Assembly: GCA_003641645.1 (NCBI GenBank)
Contig: QNAZ01000061.1
Coordinates: 1 to 5,564 of the forward strand
Source: Thermodesulfobacteriota bacterium
GTDB taxonomy: Bacteria > Desulfobacterota > Thermodesulfobacteria > Thermodesulfobacteriales > Thermodesulfobacteriaceae
Direction of reading: 5' to 3'
Length of the DNA: 5,564 nucleotides
Shown here: piece after piece, positions 1-5,564 of the stretch
How positions within the stretch are numbered: position 1 is the stretch's first letter
How the letters are laid out: each line of letters starts with the position of its first letter
Notes under the pieces: model-generated
What the model was told of the DNA's origin: nothing
The model's input: the letters and a program-made list of their open reading frames with translations, nothing else
Database searches by the model: none
Translations under genes and position numbers: made by a program

Positions 1-376
1 CTTTAAGAGGTGGTCTTTGTAAAGCAGTTTTTTCATCTTTTCTTATTCTTTCTAAAATAACTTCAGGTGAAGAATATAACCATATTACTAAACTCCCATT
101 TAAAAGTTTTTCCATTTCCTCTTGGTGAATCACACTTCCTCCTCCAAGAGCAATTACTGCATTTTTTATATTCTTTAATTTTTTCATTTCTTCTTTTTCT
201 AATTTTCTAAAATAATCCCATCCTTTTTCTTCTACCATTTCTTTTATAGTTTTTCCAGTTTTTTTTTGAATTTCTACATCTAAATCCAGAAATTTCCAAT
301 TTAAAACTTCTGCCAGTTTTTTCCCAATAGTGGTTTTACCAGTACATCTAAAACCAATTAAAATAATTTTATCCAT
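1..376 (-). CDS. aroK: Shikimate kinase, C-terminus cut off by the left window edge
   Basis: Predicted to phosphorylate shikimate at the 3-hydroxyl with ATP, giving shikimate-3-phosphate, the substrate of the AroA encoded just upstream. I translated this frame by hand: 125 codons are visible, and the family usually has about 165-175 residues, so roughly 40-50 C-terminal residues lie outside the window. Visible family features are the P-loop GFRCTGKTT (residues 8-16), the shikimate/Mg-binding DLD (31-33), the FR..E segment with Arg57, the GGG loop (78-80), a WL at 99-100, and the lid motif RPPL with Arg121. The ATG at 376-374 is embedded in the aroA stop (ATGGATAA, 8-nt overlap), and no strong Shine-Dalgarno precedes it, so translation is probably coupled to aroA. 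The P-loop carries Arg-Cys-Thr where many homologues have Met-Gly-Ala, but the essential Gly-Lys-Thr is intact. aroK and aroL cannot be told apart from sequence alone; aroK is the default symbol. Confidence 0.93.
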   Translation of the reverse strand, partial: MDKIILIGFRCTGKTTIGKKLAEVLNWKFLDLDVEIQKKTGKTIKEMVEEKGWDYFRKLEKEEMKKLKNIKNAVIALGGGSVIHQEEMEKLLNGSLVIWLYSSPEVILERIRKDEKTALQRPPLK

Positions 377-1643
377 AAAGCTTTTCTATGTAATCCCAAA
401 AATTTGGGAATGATTTAGCTACACATTCAGGATTTTCTATTTTTATATTTCCTGTTTTTAAACCTAAAATAGCAAAAGACATGGCAATACGATGATCATC
501 ATAGGTATTAATTAAAGCTGGGGTGAAATTTGTAGTTCCTTCAATTATAGCTCCATCTGGTAATTCTTCTGCTTTTACACCAAGTTTTCTTAATTCTGTA
601 ACCATAGCTTTGATACGATCTGTTTCTTTGTAACGCAAATGAGGAGCACCTTTAAGAAATGTTTTTCCTTCTGCAACTGCTCCTAAAACACACATACTTG
701 GAAACAAATCTGGAGTATCTCCAAGATCTATTTCTGCACCTTTAGGTATCCCTTCAAATCTTACTTTTACTCCTAAAGGATTTAAAACTTCTATATCTGC
801 TCCCATTTTTTTTATATATTCTAAAAATTTAACATCTCCTTGTTTGGATAAAACATTGTAATTTTCTATAATAATTGTGCCTTTTCCTAAAATTAAAGGT
901 ATAGCTAAAAAATAGGAGGCATTAGAGGCATCTGCTTCCACTTCATAAGATATAGATTTATAAGTACCAGGAAATACCTTAAATTTATTCTCAAAAGACT
1001 TCACCTCTATTCCATAAGTTTTCATTACATCGATGGTAAGATTTATATAGGCTTTAGAGATTAATTCTCCTTCTATTTGGATCTCCAAACCATCTGGCAA
1101 ATAAGGTCCTATAAGTAAAAGAGCAGAGATAAACTGACTACTTATATTTCCTGGAAGAAAAACTTCTTTGGAAATAAGTTGTGATTCCTTTATTCTAATT
1201 GGTAAAAAACCTTCTTTTTCAAGACATTCAATATGTGCAGAAAGATCTCTTAAAGTTTTAATCAAGGGTCCCATAGGTCTTTCATGAAGTCTTGGTTTCC
1301 CATAAATTTCTACATAAGAGCCCTTACCAAGAGAGGCTAAAGCTAAAAAAAATCTTGCACCTGTTCCATTGTTCCCTAAATAAATTCTTTTTTCTAAAAG
1401 TAAAGGCGGATATTTACCTTTTATTTCCCAGATGTTTTTATTTTCCTTTATATTTACTCCTACATTTTCTAAAGCTGATTTTAATAAAAGCGTATCTTCA
1501 CTTATTAAAGGATTAATGATTTGAGAAACACCTTTTGAAAGAGCACTACATATTAAAGCTCTTTGTGTTAAACTTTTAGAGGTGGGAAGTTTTAAACTAA
1601 TTTCTTTTAAGTTTTTTAATTGTTTTATCTCTTTTATGCTCAT
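369..1643 (-). CDS. aroA: 3-phosphoshikimate 1-carboxyvinyltransferase (EPSP synthase)
   Basis: Predicted to transfer the enolpyruvyl group of phosphoenolpyruvate to shikimate-3-phosphate, giving EPSP and phosphate in the cytoplasm. At 424 residues it is full length. Visible motifs are the N-terminal TSKSLTQRA (21-29, with Lys23, Ser24 and Arg28), the PEP-site loop GNNGTGAR (90-97), RPMGPL (122-127), the shikimate-phosphate motif SSQ (168-170), DASNASYF (238-245), DTPDLFP with the expected catalytic Asp312, LRYKETDR with Glu340 (336-343), DDHRIAM (382-388), and CVAKSFPNFW near the end (408-416). The ATG overlaps the aroE stop as ATGA (4 nt). A GGAGAAAG run (1661-1654) lies upstream within aroE, but at 14 nt its spacing is long for a Shine-Dalgarno, so coupling to aroE is likely. 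The loop reads T-G-A-R-F where E. coli has T-A-M-R-P. Assignment is secure from the motif set. Confidence 0.97.
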   Translation of the reverse strand: MSIKEIKQLKNLKEISLKLPTSKSLTQRALICSALSKGVSQIINPLISEDTLLLKSALENVGVNIKENKNIWEIKGKYPPLLLEKRIYLGNNGTGARFFLALASLGKGSYVEIYGKPRLHERPMGPLIKTLRDLSAHIECLEKEGFLPIRIKESQLISKEVFLPGNISSQFISALLLIGPYLPDGLEIQIEGELISKAYINLTIDVMKTYGIEVKSFENKFKVFPGTYKSISYEVEADASNASYFLAIPLILGKGTIIIENYNVLSKQGDVKFLEYIKKMGADIEVLNPLGVKVRFEGIPKGAEIDLGDTPDLFPSMCVLGAVAEGKTFLKGAPHLRYKETDRIKAMVTELRKLGVKAEELPDGAIIEGTTNFTPALINTYDDHRIAMSFAILGLKTGNIKIENPECVAKSFPNFWDYIEKLYG

Positions 1644-2464
1644 TTTAAAAATTCTTTCTCCATATTTTTAACTTCTTCATATATAGCTTTTTCCATTAAT
1701 TTTATAGGTGGTTCAATGCCTGTCCATAGTTTAAATTGTTCTACTCCTTGATAAAGAAGCATTTGTAATCCGTCTATTATTTGAGCATATTTTTCAGCAA
1801 GTGCTAAAAATTTTGTTTTTAAGGGTAAATAAACTATATCCATAGCCACTTTAAATCGAGAGACTACTTCCTCTTCTACAGGACTTTCCCAAGATTTTAA
1901 TCCTACACTTGTTGTTTGAATTATAATATCTCCATAAGCATCCTTTAATTCTTCCCAAGGTTTGGCTATTATTCCGAACTTTTTTTCTAAAAGTTTTGCT
2001 TTTTCAAAAGTGCGATTATATACTAAAATCTCTTTTGCTCCTCCTTTTATAAGAGCATAAATAACAGCTTTAGATGCCCCTCCTGCACCAATAACAACTA
2101 TTTTTTTATTTTCAAGTTTTACTCCTTTCACATTAAAAGCTTCTAAAACACCTATCCAGTCTGTATTATATCCTTTTAAAATTCCTTTTTTATTTACAAT
2201 AGTATTTACTGCTTCAATTTTATAAGCTATTTCATCTATTTCATCCAAATAATTCATAACCTTCTCTTTATGAGGAACAGTTACAGAAAGACCTTTTATA
2301 TTTAAAGCTCTTATTCCTTCTATAGCTTTTGCTAAATCATAAGATTTAACCCAAAAAGCTCCGTATACAGCTTTTATATTTTTTTCTTTAAAAGCAAGGT
2401 TATGCATTATAGGAGATAAAGAATGACTTACAGGATCCCCAATAATTCCATAAACTTCATACAT
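1640..2464 (-). CDS. aroE: Shikimate dehydrogenase (NADP-dependent)
   Basis: Predicted to reduce 3-dehydroshikimate to shikimate with NADPH. From the ATG at 2464 the protein has 274 residues, normal for AroE. The N-terminal substrate domain has GDPVSHSLSP (9-18; Ser13 and Ser15 expected to contact shikimate), SVTVPHK with catalytic-type Lys66, AVNT with Asn87, and NTDW with Asp102. The Rossmann domain has GAGGAS (126-131) and NRT followed by Lys (150-155), the pattern associated with NADP preference. DGLQMLLYQG (231-240) is the C-terminal substrate-side motif. Start choice: the frame also offers a TTG at 2470, directly after the aroD stop, which would add two residues. I prefer the ATG because MYEVYGIIGDP matches the usual AroE beginning. 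Neither start has a strong Shine-Dalgarno. The stop overlaps the aroA start by ATGA. The paralogues YdiB and quinate dehydrogenase are less likely given the aro gene context. Confidence 0.96.
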   Translation of the reverse strand: MYEVYGIIGDPVSHSLSPIMHNLAFKEKNIKAVYGAFWVKSYDLAKAIEGIRALNIKGLSVTVPHKEKVMNYLDEIDEIAYKIEAVNTIVNKKGILKGYNTDWIGVLEAFNVKGVKLENKKIVVIGAGGASKAVIYALIKGGAKEILVYNRTFEKAKLLEKKFGIIAKPWEELKDAYGDIIIQTTSVGLKSWESPVEEEVVSRFKVAMDIVYLPLKTKFLALAEKYAQIIDGLQMLLYQGVEQFKLWTGIEPPIKLMEKAIYEEVKNMEKEFLK

Positions 2465-2470
2465 AATCAA

Positions 2471-3151
2471 CTAACTTATTATCTGTTTAATTGTTTTATA
2501 AAATTTTATAGCAGAATTTATATCAAATTGTCCCGGGGCTACAGCTTCTTTTTTAGATAAAACTACATAAGTAAAAGGTGCCCCACAAAATAAAGAAAAA
2601 ATTCTACTTATTTTCCCTTTTTCTCCCATTCCAAAACTTATCAATTCTATTTTTCTTTTTTTAGCAAAAAAAATAAGATTGAGAAGTCTAAAAGATTCCT
2701 CCAAAGTTTTACACATACAAACTATTTTAGCTTTTTTAATCCCTCTTTTTTGCATTTCTATTAGTAATCTATTTAAATATTTTAAAGAAGGGGTTTTTTT
2801 AAAATTATGATAAGAAATAAGAATTTTGTTAAAATTTAGATCCTTTAGCTTTGAATAAAATTTTTTAAAAAGTTTCCATTCTAAATCTACTAAATAAAAA
2901 TTTTGGTTTAAAGCCCAAAAAATCCATTCTAATCTAAACTCATCAGAAAATTTTTTATAACCACCTTCTTCATAACTTCTAAAAGTAAAAAGAAATTTAT
3001 ATGGAAGTTTTAGAAGTTTTTCTAATTCTGAAGTATTTAGATCTCTAAGATAATCAACCCTTAACTCAAAAAAATCAGTATATTTAGAGCCTTTTTCTAT
3101 TTTTTCTAATAGCTTTTTATAAGTGCTTTCTGCTAAAGTAATACAGAACAT
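2471..3151 (-). CDS. aroD: 3-dehydroquinate dehydratase, type I
   Basis: Predicted to dehydrate 3-dehydroquinate to 3-dehydroshikimate through a Schiff-base (class I) mechanism; its product feeds AroE, encoded next. The 226-residue length is on the short side of the usual 220-250. Expected active-site features are all visible: ELRVDYL with Glu29, Arg31 and Asp33; FTFRSYEEGG with Arg58 and Glu62 (55-64); ISYHNF with the general-acid/base His115; AKIVCM with the Schiff-base Lys142; GKISR with Arg183; and APGQ with Gln208 (205-208). The protein is notably rich in Lys, Phe and Leu, consistent with an AT-rich genome. The ATG shares one base with the purH stop (TAATG). I see no Shine-Dalgarno upstream, so translation probably depends on ribosomes finishing purH. 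It is clearly not the unrelated type II dehydroquinase (AroQ), which is shorter and has different motifs. Confidence 0.96.
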   Translation of the reverse strand: MFCITLAESTYKKLLEKIEKGSKYTDFFELRVDYLRDLNTSELEKLLKLPYKFLFTFRSYEEGGYKKFSDEFRLEWIFWALNQNFYLVDLEWKLFKKFYSKLKDLNFNKILISYHNFKKTPSLKYLNRLLIEMQKRGIKKAKIVCMCKTLEESFRLLNLIFFAKKRKIELISFGMGEKGKISRIFSLFCGAPFTYVVLSKKEAVAPGQFDINSAIKFYKTIKQIIS

Positions 3152-3741
3152 TAAATATGGATATTGAAAAAGTAATTATAAATTATTTGATCGTAACTGC
3201 TTGTTAATTTAAAAACTTTTTTAGCAAGTTTAAATCTTGTTTGTAAAGTTGTATTTCCATATTTTTTTATTTCTTCTAAGATTTTGGAATAGTCATTTGG
3301 ATCAATTACTACAGTAACATATTTAAAATTTTTAGCTCCTGCTCTTATAAGTGTAGATCCTCCAATATCAATATTTTCTATAGCTGTATCAAGATCTGTC
3401 CCTTTTTCTACTACCTTTTCAAAGGCATAAAGATTAACCACAATTAAATCTATAGGTTTTATATTGTGTTTTTTAATAGTCTCGATATGGTCTTCTTTTT
3501 CTCTTTTGAAAAGGATACCTCCGTGAACCTTTGGATGAAGTGTTTTTACTCTTCCTTCTAATATTTCAGGAAAGCCTGTTAATTCTGAAATGTCGATTAC
3601 CTTAACACCACCTTCTCTTAAAACTCTTGCTGTCCCACCAGTTGAAATAATTTCTATTCCAAGAAGTTCTAATTCTTTTGCAAATTCAACAATTCCTGTT
3701 TTGTCTGTAACACTAATTAAAGCTCTTTCTATTTTTTCCAT
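3151..3741 (-). CDS. purH: Stand-alone IMP cyclohydrolase (N-terminal domain of PurH only)
   Basis: Predicted to close FAICAR to IMP, the last step of de novo purine synthesis. From the ATG at 3741 it has 196 residues and corresponds only to the MGS-like cyclohydrolase half of PurH; the usual bifunctional protein is about 510-530 residues. Motifs: ALISVTDKTG (7-16), STGGTA (33-38), TGFPEILEGRVKTLHPKVHG (55-74, with Lys66), VNLYAFE (102-108), ENIDIGG with Asp125, and RAGAKN with Lys137; these match the lysine, tyrosine and aspartate positions implicated in the vertebrate enzyme. The end (KLTSSYDQIIYNYF) matches the domain boundary, followed by five extra residues, so it looks like a natural split rather than a frameshift. 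The next gene is aroD, so no transformylase half follows. An earlier in-frame ATG at 3774 would add 11 Lys-rich residues, but it has no Shine-Dalgarno, while the 3741 ATG follows a purine-rich stretch and gives a canonical N-terminus. Confidence 0.9.
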   Translation of the reverse strand: MEKIERALISVTDKTGIVEFAKELELLGIEIISTGGTARVLREGGVKVIDISELTGFPEILEGRVKTLHPKVHGGILFKREKEDHIETIKKHNIKPIDLIVVNLYAFEKVVEKGTDLDTAIENIDIGGSTLIRAGAKNFKYVTVVIDPNDYSKILEEIKKYGNTTLQTRFKLAKKVFKLTSSYDQIIYNYFFNIHI

Positions 3742-4906
3742 TTTCTTCTCTTTCTTGTATTCCAATTTCTTCATCTGTAAGATAGCATGCTGGATCAGGA
3801 GCCCATATATCTCCTGTTACAGCTTCAGCCCTTGCCCTAAAATTGCCAGCACATAAATCTAAAAATTTACATTTAGCACATCTACCTTTTACATATTTCT
3901 TTTTTTCTTTTAATTTTGCCATTAAAGGATTTGAGGTATCCATCCAGATTTCACTAAAAGGTCTTTCTCTTACGTTCCCAAAAGTATGAGTACGCCAGAA
4001 TTGATCTGCATAAACAAAACCATCCCAAGAAACACATCCAATACCTACTCCACTGTTATTCCCCCCGTTTATCTTAAGAAGTTCATATACCTCTTCTGCT
4101 TTAGGATGATTTTCCTTTTTCATTCTTAAATAAAGATACGGACCATCTGCATGATTATCAACTGTCAAAACTTCTGCCTTTAGACCTTTAGTATGTAAAT
4201 CTTTGGTTTTGTCAATTATATAATCTACCCAATAGCGAGTTTCTTCATGGCTGAGATCTTGTTCTATAAGTTTTGAACCCCTGCCTGAATAAACAAGATG
4301 ATAAAAACAGACTCGTGGTATTTTTAATTCTTCAACTAAAGTAAAAATCTTAGGTATTTCTTTAACATTTAGTTTACTCATAGTAAATCTTAAACCAACT
4401 TTAAGACCTTCTTTTTTGCAAGCTTCAATAGCTGAAATTACTTTTTCAAAAGCTCCTTTAACCCCTCTAAATTTATCATGAACTTCTTTCCAACCATCAA
4501 GACTTATTCCAACATAAGAAACTCCTAATTTTTTTAATTCTTTAGCAAGAGAATGATCAATAAGCACACCATTTGTTGAAATAACTGTTCTTAATCCTAA
4601 ATTTACTGCCTTATGAATTAAATCAAGTATATCAGGTCTTACCAAAGGTTCTCCACCAGAAAAAAGAATTACAGGGCAACCAAACTTTGCCAAATCTTCA
4701 AGAAGTTTAAAACCTTCTTCTGTAGTAAGTTCATTAGGTGCTGGATTATTATCAGCTTTAGCATAGCAATGAATACATCTTAAATTACAAGCTTTAGTAA
4801 CATTCCAAACTACTACAGGTCTTTTATCAGAAAAATGTCTTTTTCCATATCTTACATGATCAAAAGCTTCAGTTGCCCCACAATAAAGTTTAGATATACT
4901 TATCAT
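3713..4906 (-). CDS. ahbC: 12,18-didecarboxysiroheme deacetylase, radical SAM (alternative heme pathway)
   Basis: Predicted to remove the two acetate side chains of 12,18-didecarboxysiroheme, leaving methyl groups and giving iron-coproporphyrin III, which AhbD then converts to heme. The 397-residue protein has a radical SAM core: CNLRCIHC (40-47, CxxxCxxC for the SAM-binding 4Fe-4S cluster), FSGGEPL (82-88), ISTNG (109-113) and SLDG (135-138). A SPASM/twitch-like C-terminus has Cys291, then CAKCKFLDLC (343-352) and Cys374, suggesting an auxiliary Fe-S cluster. The N-terminal ISKLYCG, the VLTVDNHADGPYLY block (247-260) and the WAPDPACYLTDEEI tail (368-381) are what I remember of the AhbC/NirJ1 group in sulfate reducers. 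A clear Shine-Dalgarno precedes it, and its 3' end overlaps purH by 29 nt. A NirJ-type heme d1 protein or AhbD are the closest alternatives, but the N- and C-terminal signatures favour AhbC. No other heme gene is visible here. Confidence 0.86.
   Translation of the reverse strand: MISISKLYCGATEAFDHVRYGKRHFSDKRPVVVWNVTKACNLRCIHCYAKADNNPAPNELTTEEGFKLLEDLAKFGCPVILFSGGEPLVRPDILDLIHKAVNLGLRTVISTNGVLIDHSLAKELKKLGVSYVGISLDGWKEVHDKFRGVKGAFEKVISAIEACKKEGLKVGLRFTMSKLNVKEIPKIFTLVEELKIPRVCFYHLVYSGRGSKLIEQDLSHEETRYWVDYIIDKTKDLHTKGLKAEVLTVDNHADGPYLYLRMKKENHPKAEEVYELLKINGGNNSGVGIGCVSWDGFVYADQFWRTHTFGNVRERPFSEIWMDTSNPLMAKLKEKKKYVKGRCAKCKFLDLCAGNFRARAEAVTGDIWAPDPACYLTDEEIGIQEREENGKNRKSFN
3745..3750 (-). promoter_or_regulatory. 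Purine-rich ribosome binding site that decides the purH start
   Basis: The minus strand reads GAGAAG three bases before the ATG at 3741, inside a longer purine run (AAGAAAGAGAAGAAA). It lies within the ahbC coding region. No comparable site precedes the alternative in-frame ATG at 3774, which is why the shorter purH start was chosen. The match to the Shine-Dalgarno consensus is imperfect, and the run may partly reflect Lys/Glu codons of ahbC. Confidence 0.45.
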
Positions 4907-4910
4907 TTTT

Positions 4911-4915
4911 ACCTC
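4911..4915 (-). promoter_or_regulatory. Shine-Dalgarno site of ahbC
   Basis: On the minus strand the sequence reads GAGGT followed by AAAA and the ahbC ATG, an optimal spacing. It is the clearest ribosome binding site in the window and overlaps the TGA stop of the upstream receiver-like gene (4916-4914). A ribosome terminating there would sit on the ahbC initiation region, which favours coupled translation. Confidence 0.75.
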
Positions 4916-5270
4916 ATTTTTTTAACCATTTTTCTATTTTTTGAATTATTTCTTTTCCTTCTAAAGGATACATAATTACTTCATCTACTCCACAGTCTTT
5001 AGCTTTTATTTCTTCTTCTTTATATCGGGATTTACAAATAGCTAAAATAGGTATATCTTTTGTTTTATCATTAGATTTTAAAAGTAAAGTAACTGCAAAT
5101 CCATCCAGGAGTGGTAAATCTTTTTCCAAAATGATAAGCTTTGGCTTTTCTTTTTTAGCTAATTCTAATAAGGTTTCACCATCTTCAATAATTTTATACT
5201 TGAATTTATGATTTTCTAAAGACTTTTTAATTTTATTGTATAAAGTCTCTGAAAGAGCTAAATATATCAT
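4914..5270 (-). CDS. Single-domain receiver-like protein with degenerate phosphorylation site
   Basis: The 118 residues fit the length and layout of a CheY-like receiver domain with no output domain attached. The hydrophobic strand KLIILEKDLPLLDGF (44-58) aligns with the usual phospho-acceptor strand, and IPILAI (73-78) and GVDEVIMYPLEGKEI (94-108) fit the later strands and the alpha-5 region. The key residues differ from the norm. The N-terminal acidic pair is Ser7-Glu8, the phospho-acceptor Asp position is Glu49 (with Asp51 nearby), the conserved Thr/Ser is Cys79, and the conserved Lys before Pro is Tyr101. It is therefore probably a pseudo-receiver that does not undergo ordinary phosphorelay, perhaps a protein-interaction module or a constitutive form. 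No kinase is visible. Its stop codon overlaps the ahbC Shine-Dalgarno, so it is likely co-transcribed and possibly coupled with ahbC. Its own start lacks a good ribosome binding site. The partner and role are unknown. Confidence 0.78.
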   Translation of the reverse strand: MIYLALSETLYNKIKKSLENHKFKYKIIEDGETLLELAKKEKPKLIILEKDLPLLDGFAVTLLLKSNDKTKDIPILAICKSRYKEEEIKAKDCGVDEVIMYPLEGKEIIQKIEKWLKK

Positions 5271-5280
5271 TCAACTATTT

Positions 5281-5564
5281 TCAAATTAATAGGTATTCTT
5301 TTATAAACTTTTCAGGATCCTTGAAAGCTAAAGAATTAATATAGACTACCTCTTTCTCTTGTGCTTCTTTTAAATAATTTAAGCTATATTCTAATCTCGA
5401 CATTATTTTTTCGCAATATGTAAATATTCCCCAATCCTTTGTGATAGCTATTTCTAATATATTATCTATAGCATCTTCAGTAAAGATTATTTTGATAAAA
5501 TTTTTTCGCTCAAAAGATAATTCATAGCTTTTTATTTGTCTCCACAAATATAAAATTTCTTCCA
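5281..5564 (-). CDS. C-terminal part of an uncharacterised protein, runs off the right edge
   Basis: The frame is open to the window edge: 93 complete codons precede the TGA at 5283-5281, and the edge codon reads xTG, so the true start could be an ATG exactly at the edge or lie far upstream. A TTG at 5547 is the only internal start near the beginning, but I see no reason to prefer it. I do not recognise the protein firmly. A segment at 5484-5428, FTEDAIDNILEIAITKDWG, has the composition and spacing of the start of the C-terminal small domain of ClpX-like AAA+ ATPases (FTEDAL...A......G). The usual GAR sensor-2 arginine that follows is replaced by Gly-Ile-Phe. If the similarity is real, this is the tail of a larger ATPase. 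No signal peptide or membrane segment is seen. It ends 10 nt before the receiver-like gene, implying the same operon. Confidence 0.6.
   Translation of the reverse strand, partial: EEILYLWRQIKSYELSFERKNFIKIIFTEDAIDNILEIAITKDWGIFTYCEKIMSRLEYSLNYLKEAQEKEVVYINSLAFKDPEKFIKEYLLI

Noticed and set aside
1292..1516. 74-codon plus-strand open frame
   Set aside because: It lies wholly opposite well-conserved aroA sequence, has a low-complexity Leu/Phe/Lys product typical of antisense to AT-rich coding DNA, and has no recognisable motif.
2468..2470. TTG as the aroE start codon
   Set aside because: An ATG two codons later gives the usual AroE N-terminus, and the TTG has no better ribosome binding site.
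3151..3200. Frameshift or truncation explaining the short PurH
   Set aside because: The protein continues to the natural end of the cyclohydrolase domain, and the sequence that follows is an intact aroD, with no trace of transformylase sequence in any frame.
3590..3856. 88-codon plus-strand open frame
   Set aside because: It is antisense to the conserved purH start and ahbC end; the Ser/Pro/Ile-rich product shows no family features.
3713..4906. Radical SAM peptide-maturase (SPASM, RiPP system) with the small upstream genes as precursor peptides
   Set aside because: The SPASM-like cysteines invited this, but the AhbC-type N-terminus, the VDNHADGPYLY block and the C-terminal tail fit the heme enzyme. 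The 118-residue neighbour is receiver-like, not a precursor peptide, and no transporter or peptidase is present.
5271..5280. Promoter or terminator in the gap between the partial gene and the receiver-like gene
   Set aside because: The gap is only 10 bases, with no inverted repeat or T-run, and too short for a full promoter outside coding sequence.

Overview
The window is a tightly packed, AT-rich (roughly 30% G+C by eye, not counted) bacterial segment in which every supported gene lies on the minus strand, so transcription runs from high to low coordinates. The longest non-coding gaps are 10 and 7 bases. All other junctions overlap or are nearly touching, so no stretch longer than 300 bases lacks a gene. 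I see no tRNA, rRNA, CRISPR, insertion sequence, internal promoter or terminator. The high Lys/Ile/Phe content, the AhbC-type heme enzyme and the stand-alone IMP cyclohydrolase suggest an anaerobic, possibly thermophilic sulfate- or sulfur-metabolising bacterium. A Thermodesulfobacterium- or Caldimicrobium-like member of Thermodesulfobacteriota is my best guess; this is inference, not proof.

In transcription order the layout is as follows. (1) At 5564-5281 is the C-terminal part of an unrecognised protein that runs off the right edge, with a faint resemblance to the C-terminal small domain of Clp/ClpX-type AAA+ ATPases. (2) At 5270-4914 is a single-domain receiver-like protein in which the usual phosphorylation residues are replaced. 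(3) At 4906-3713 is a radical SAM/SPASM-like enzyme, ahbC, of the siroheme-dependent alternative heme pathway. (4) At 3741-3151 is a PurH-type IMP cyclohydrolase domain on its own, without the AICAR transformylase half. (5) From 3151 down to the left edge are four shikimate-pathway genes: aroD (type I dehydroquinase), aroE (shikimate dehydrogenase), aroA (EPSP synthase) and aroK (shikimate kinase, cut off at the left edge).

The Aro enzymes cover four consecutive chemical steps: 3-dehydroquinate to 3-dehydroshikimate (AroD), to shikimate (AroE), to shikimate-3-phosphate (AroK), to EPSP (AroA). The first two steps (DAHP or an alternative precursor, and dehydroquinate synthase) and chorismate synthase are not in the window. 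The overlapping stops and starts (29 nt ahbC/purH, TAATG purH/aroD, ATGA aroE/aroA, 8 nt aroA/aroK) argue for one translationally coupled operon joining heme, purine and aromatic biosynthesis. The least conventional elements are the degenerate receiver upstream of ahbC, the single-domain PurH and the unidentified partial gene at the right edge. I did not find a clear wholly new system.
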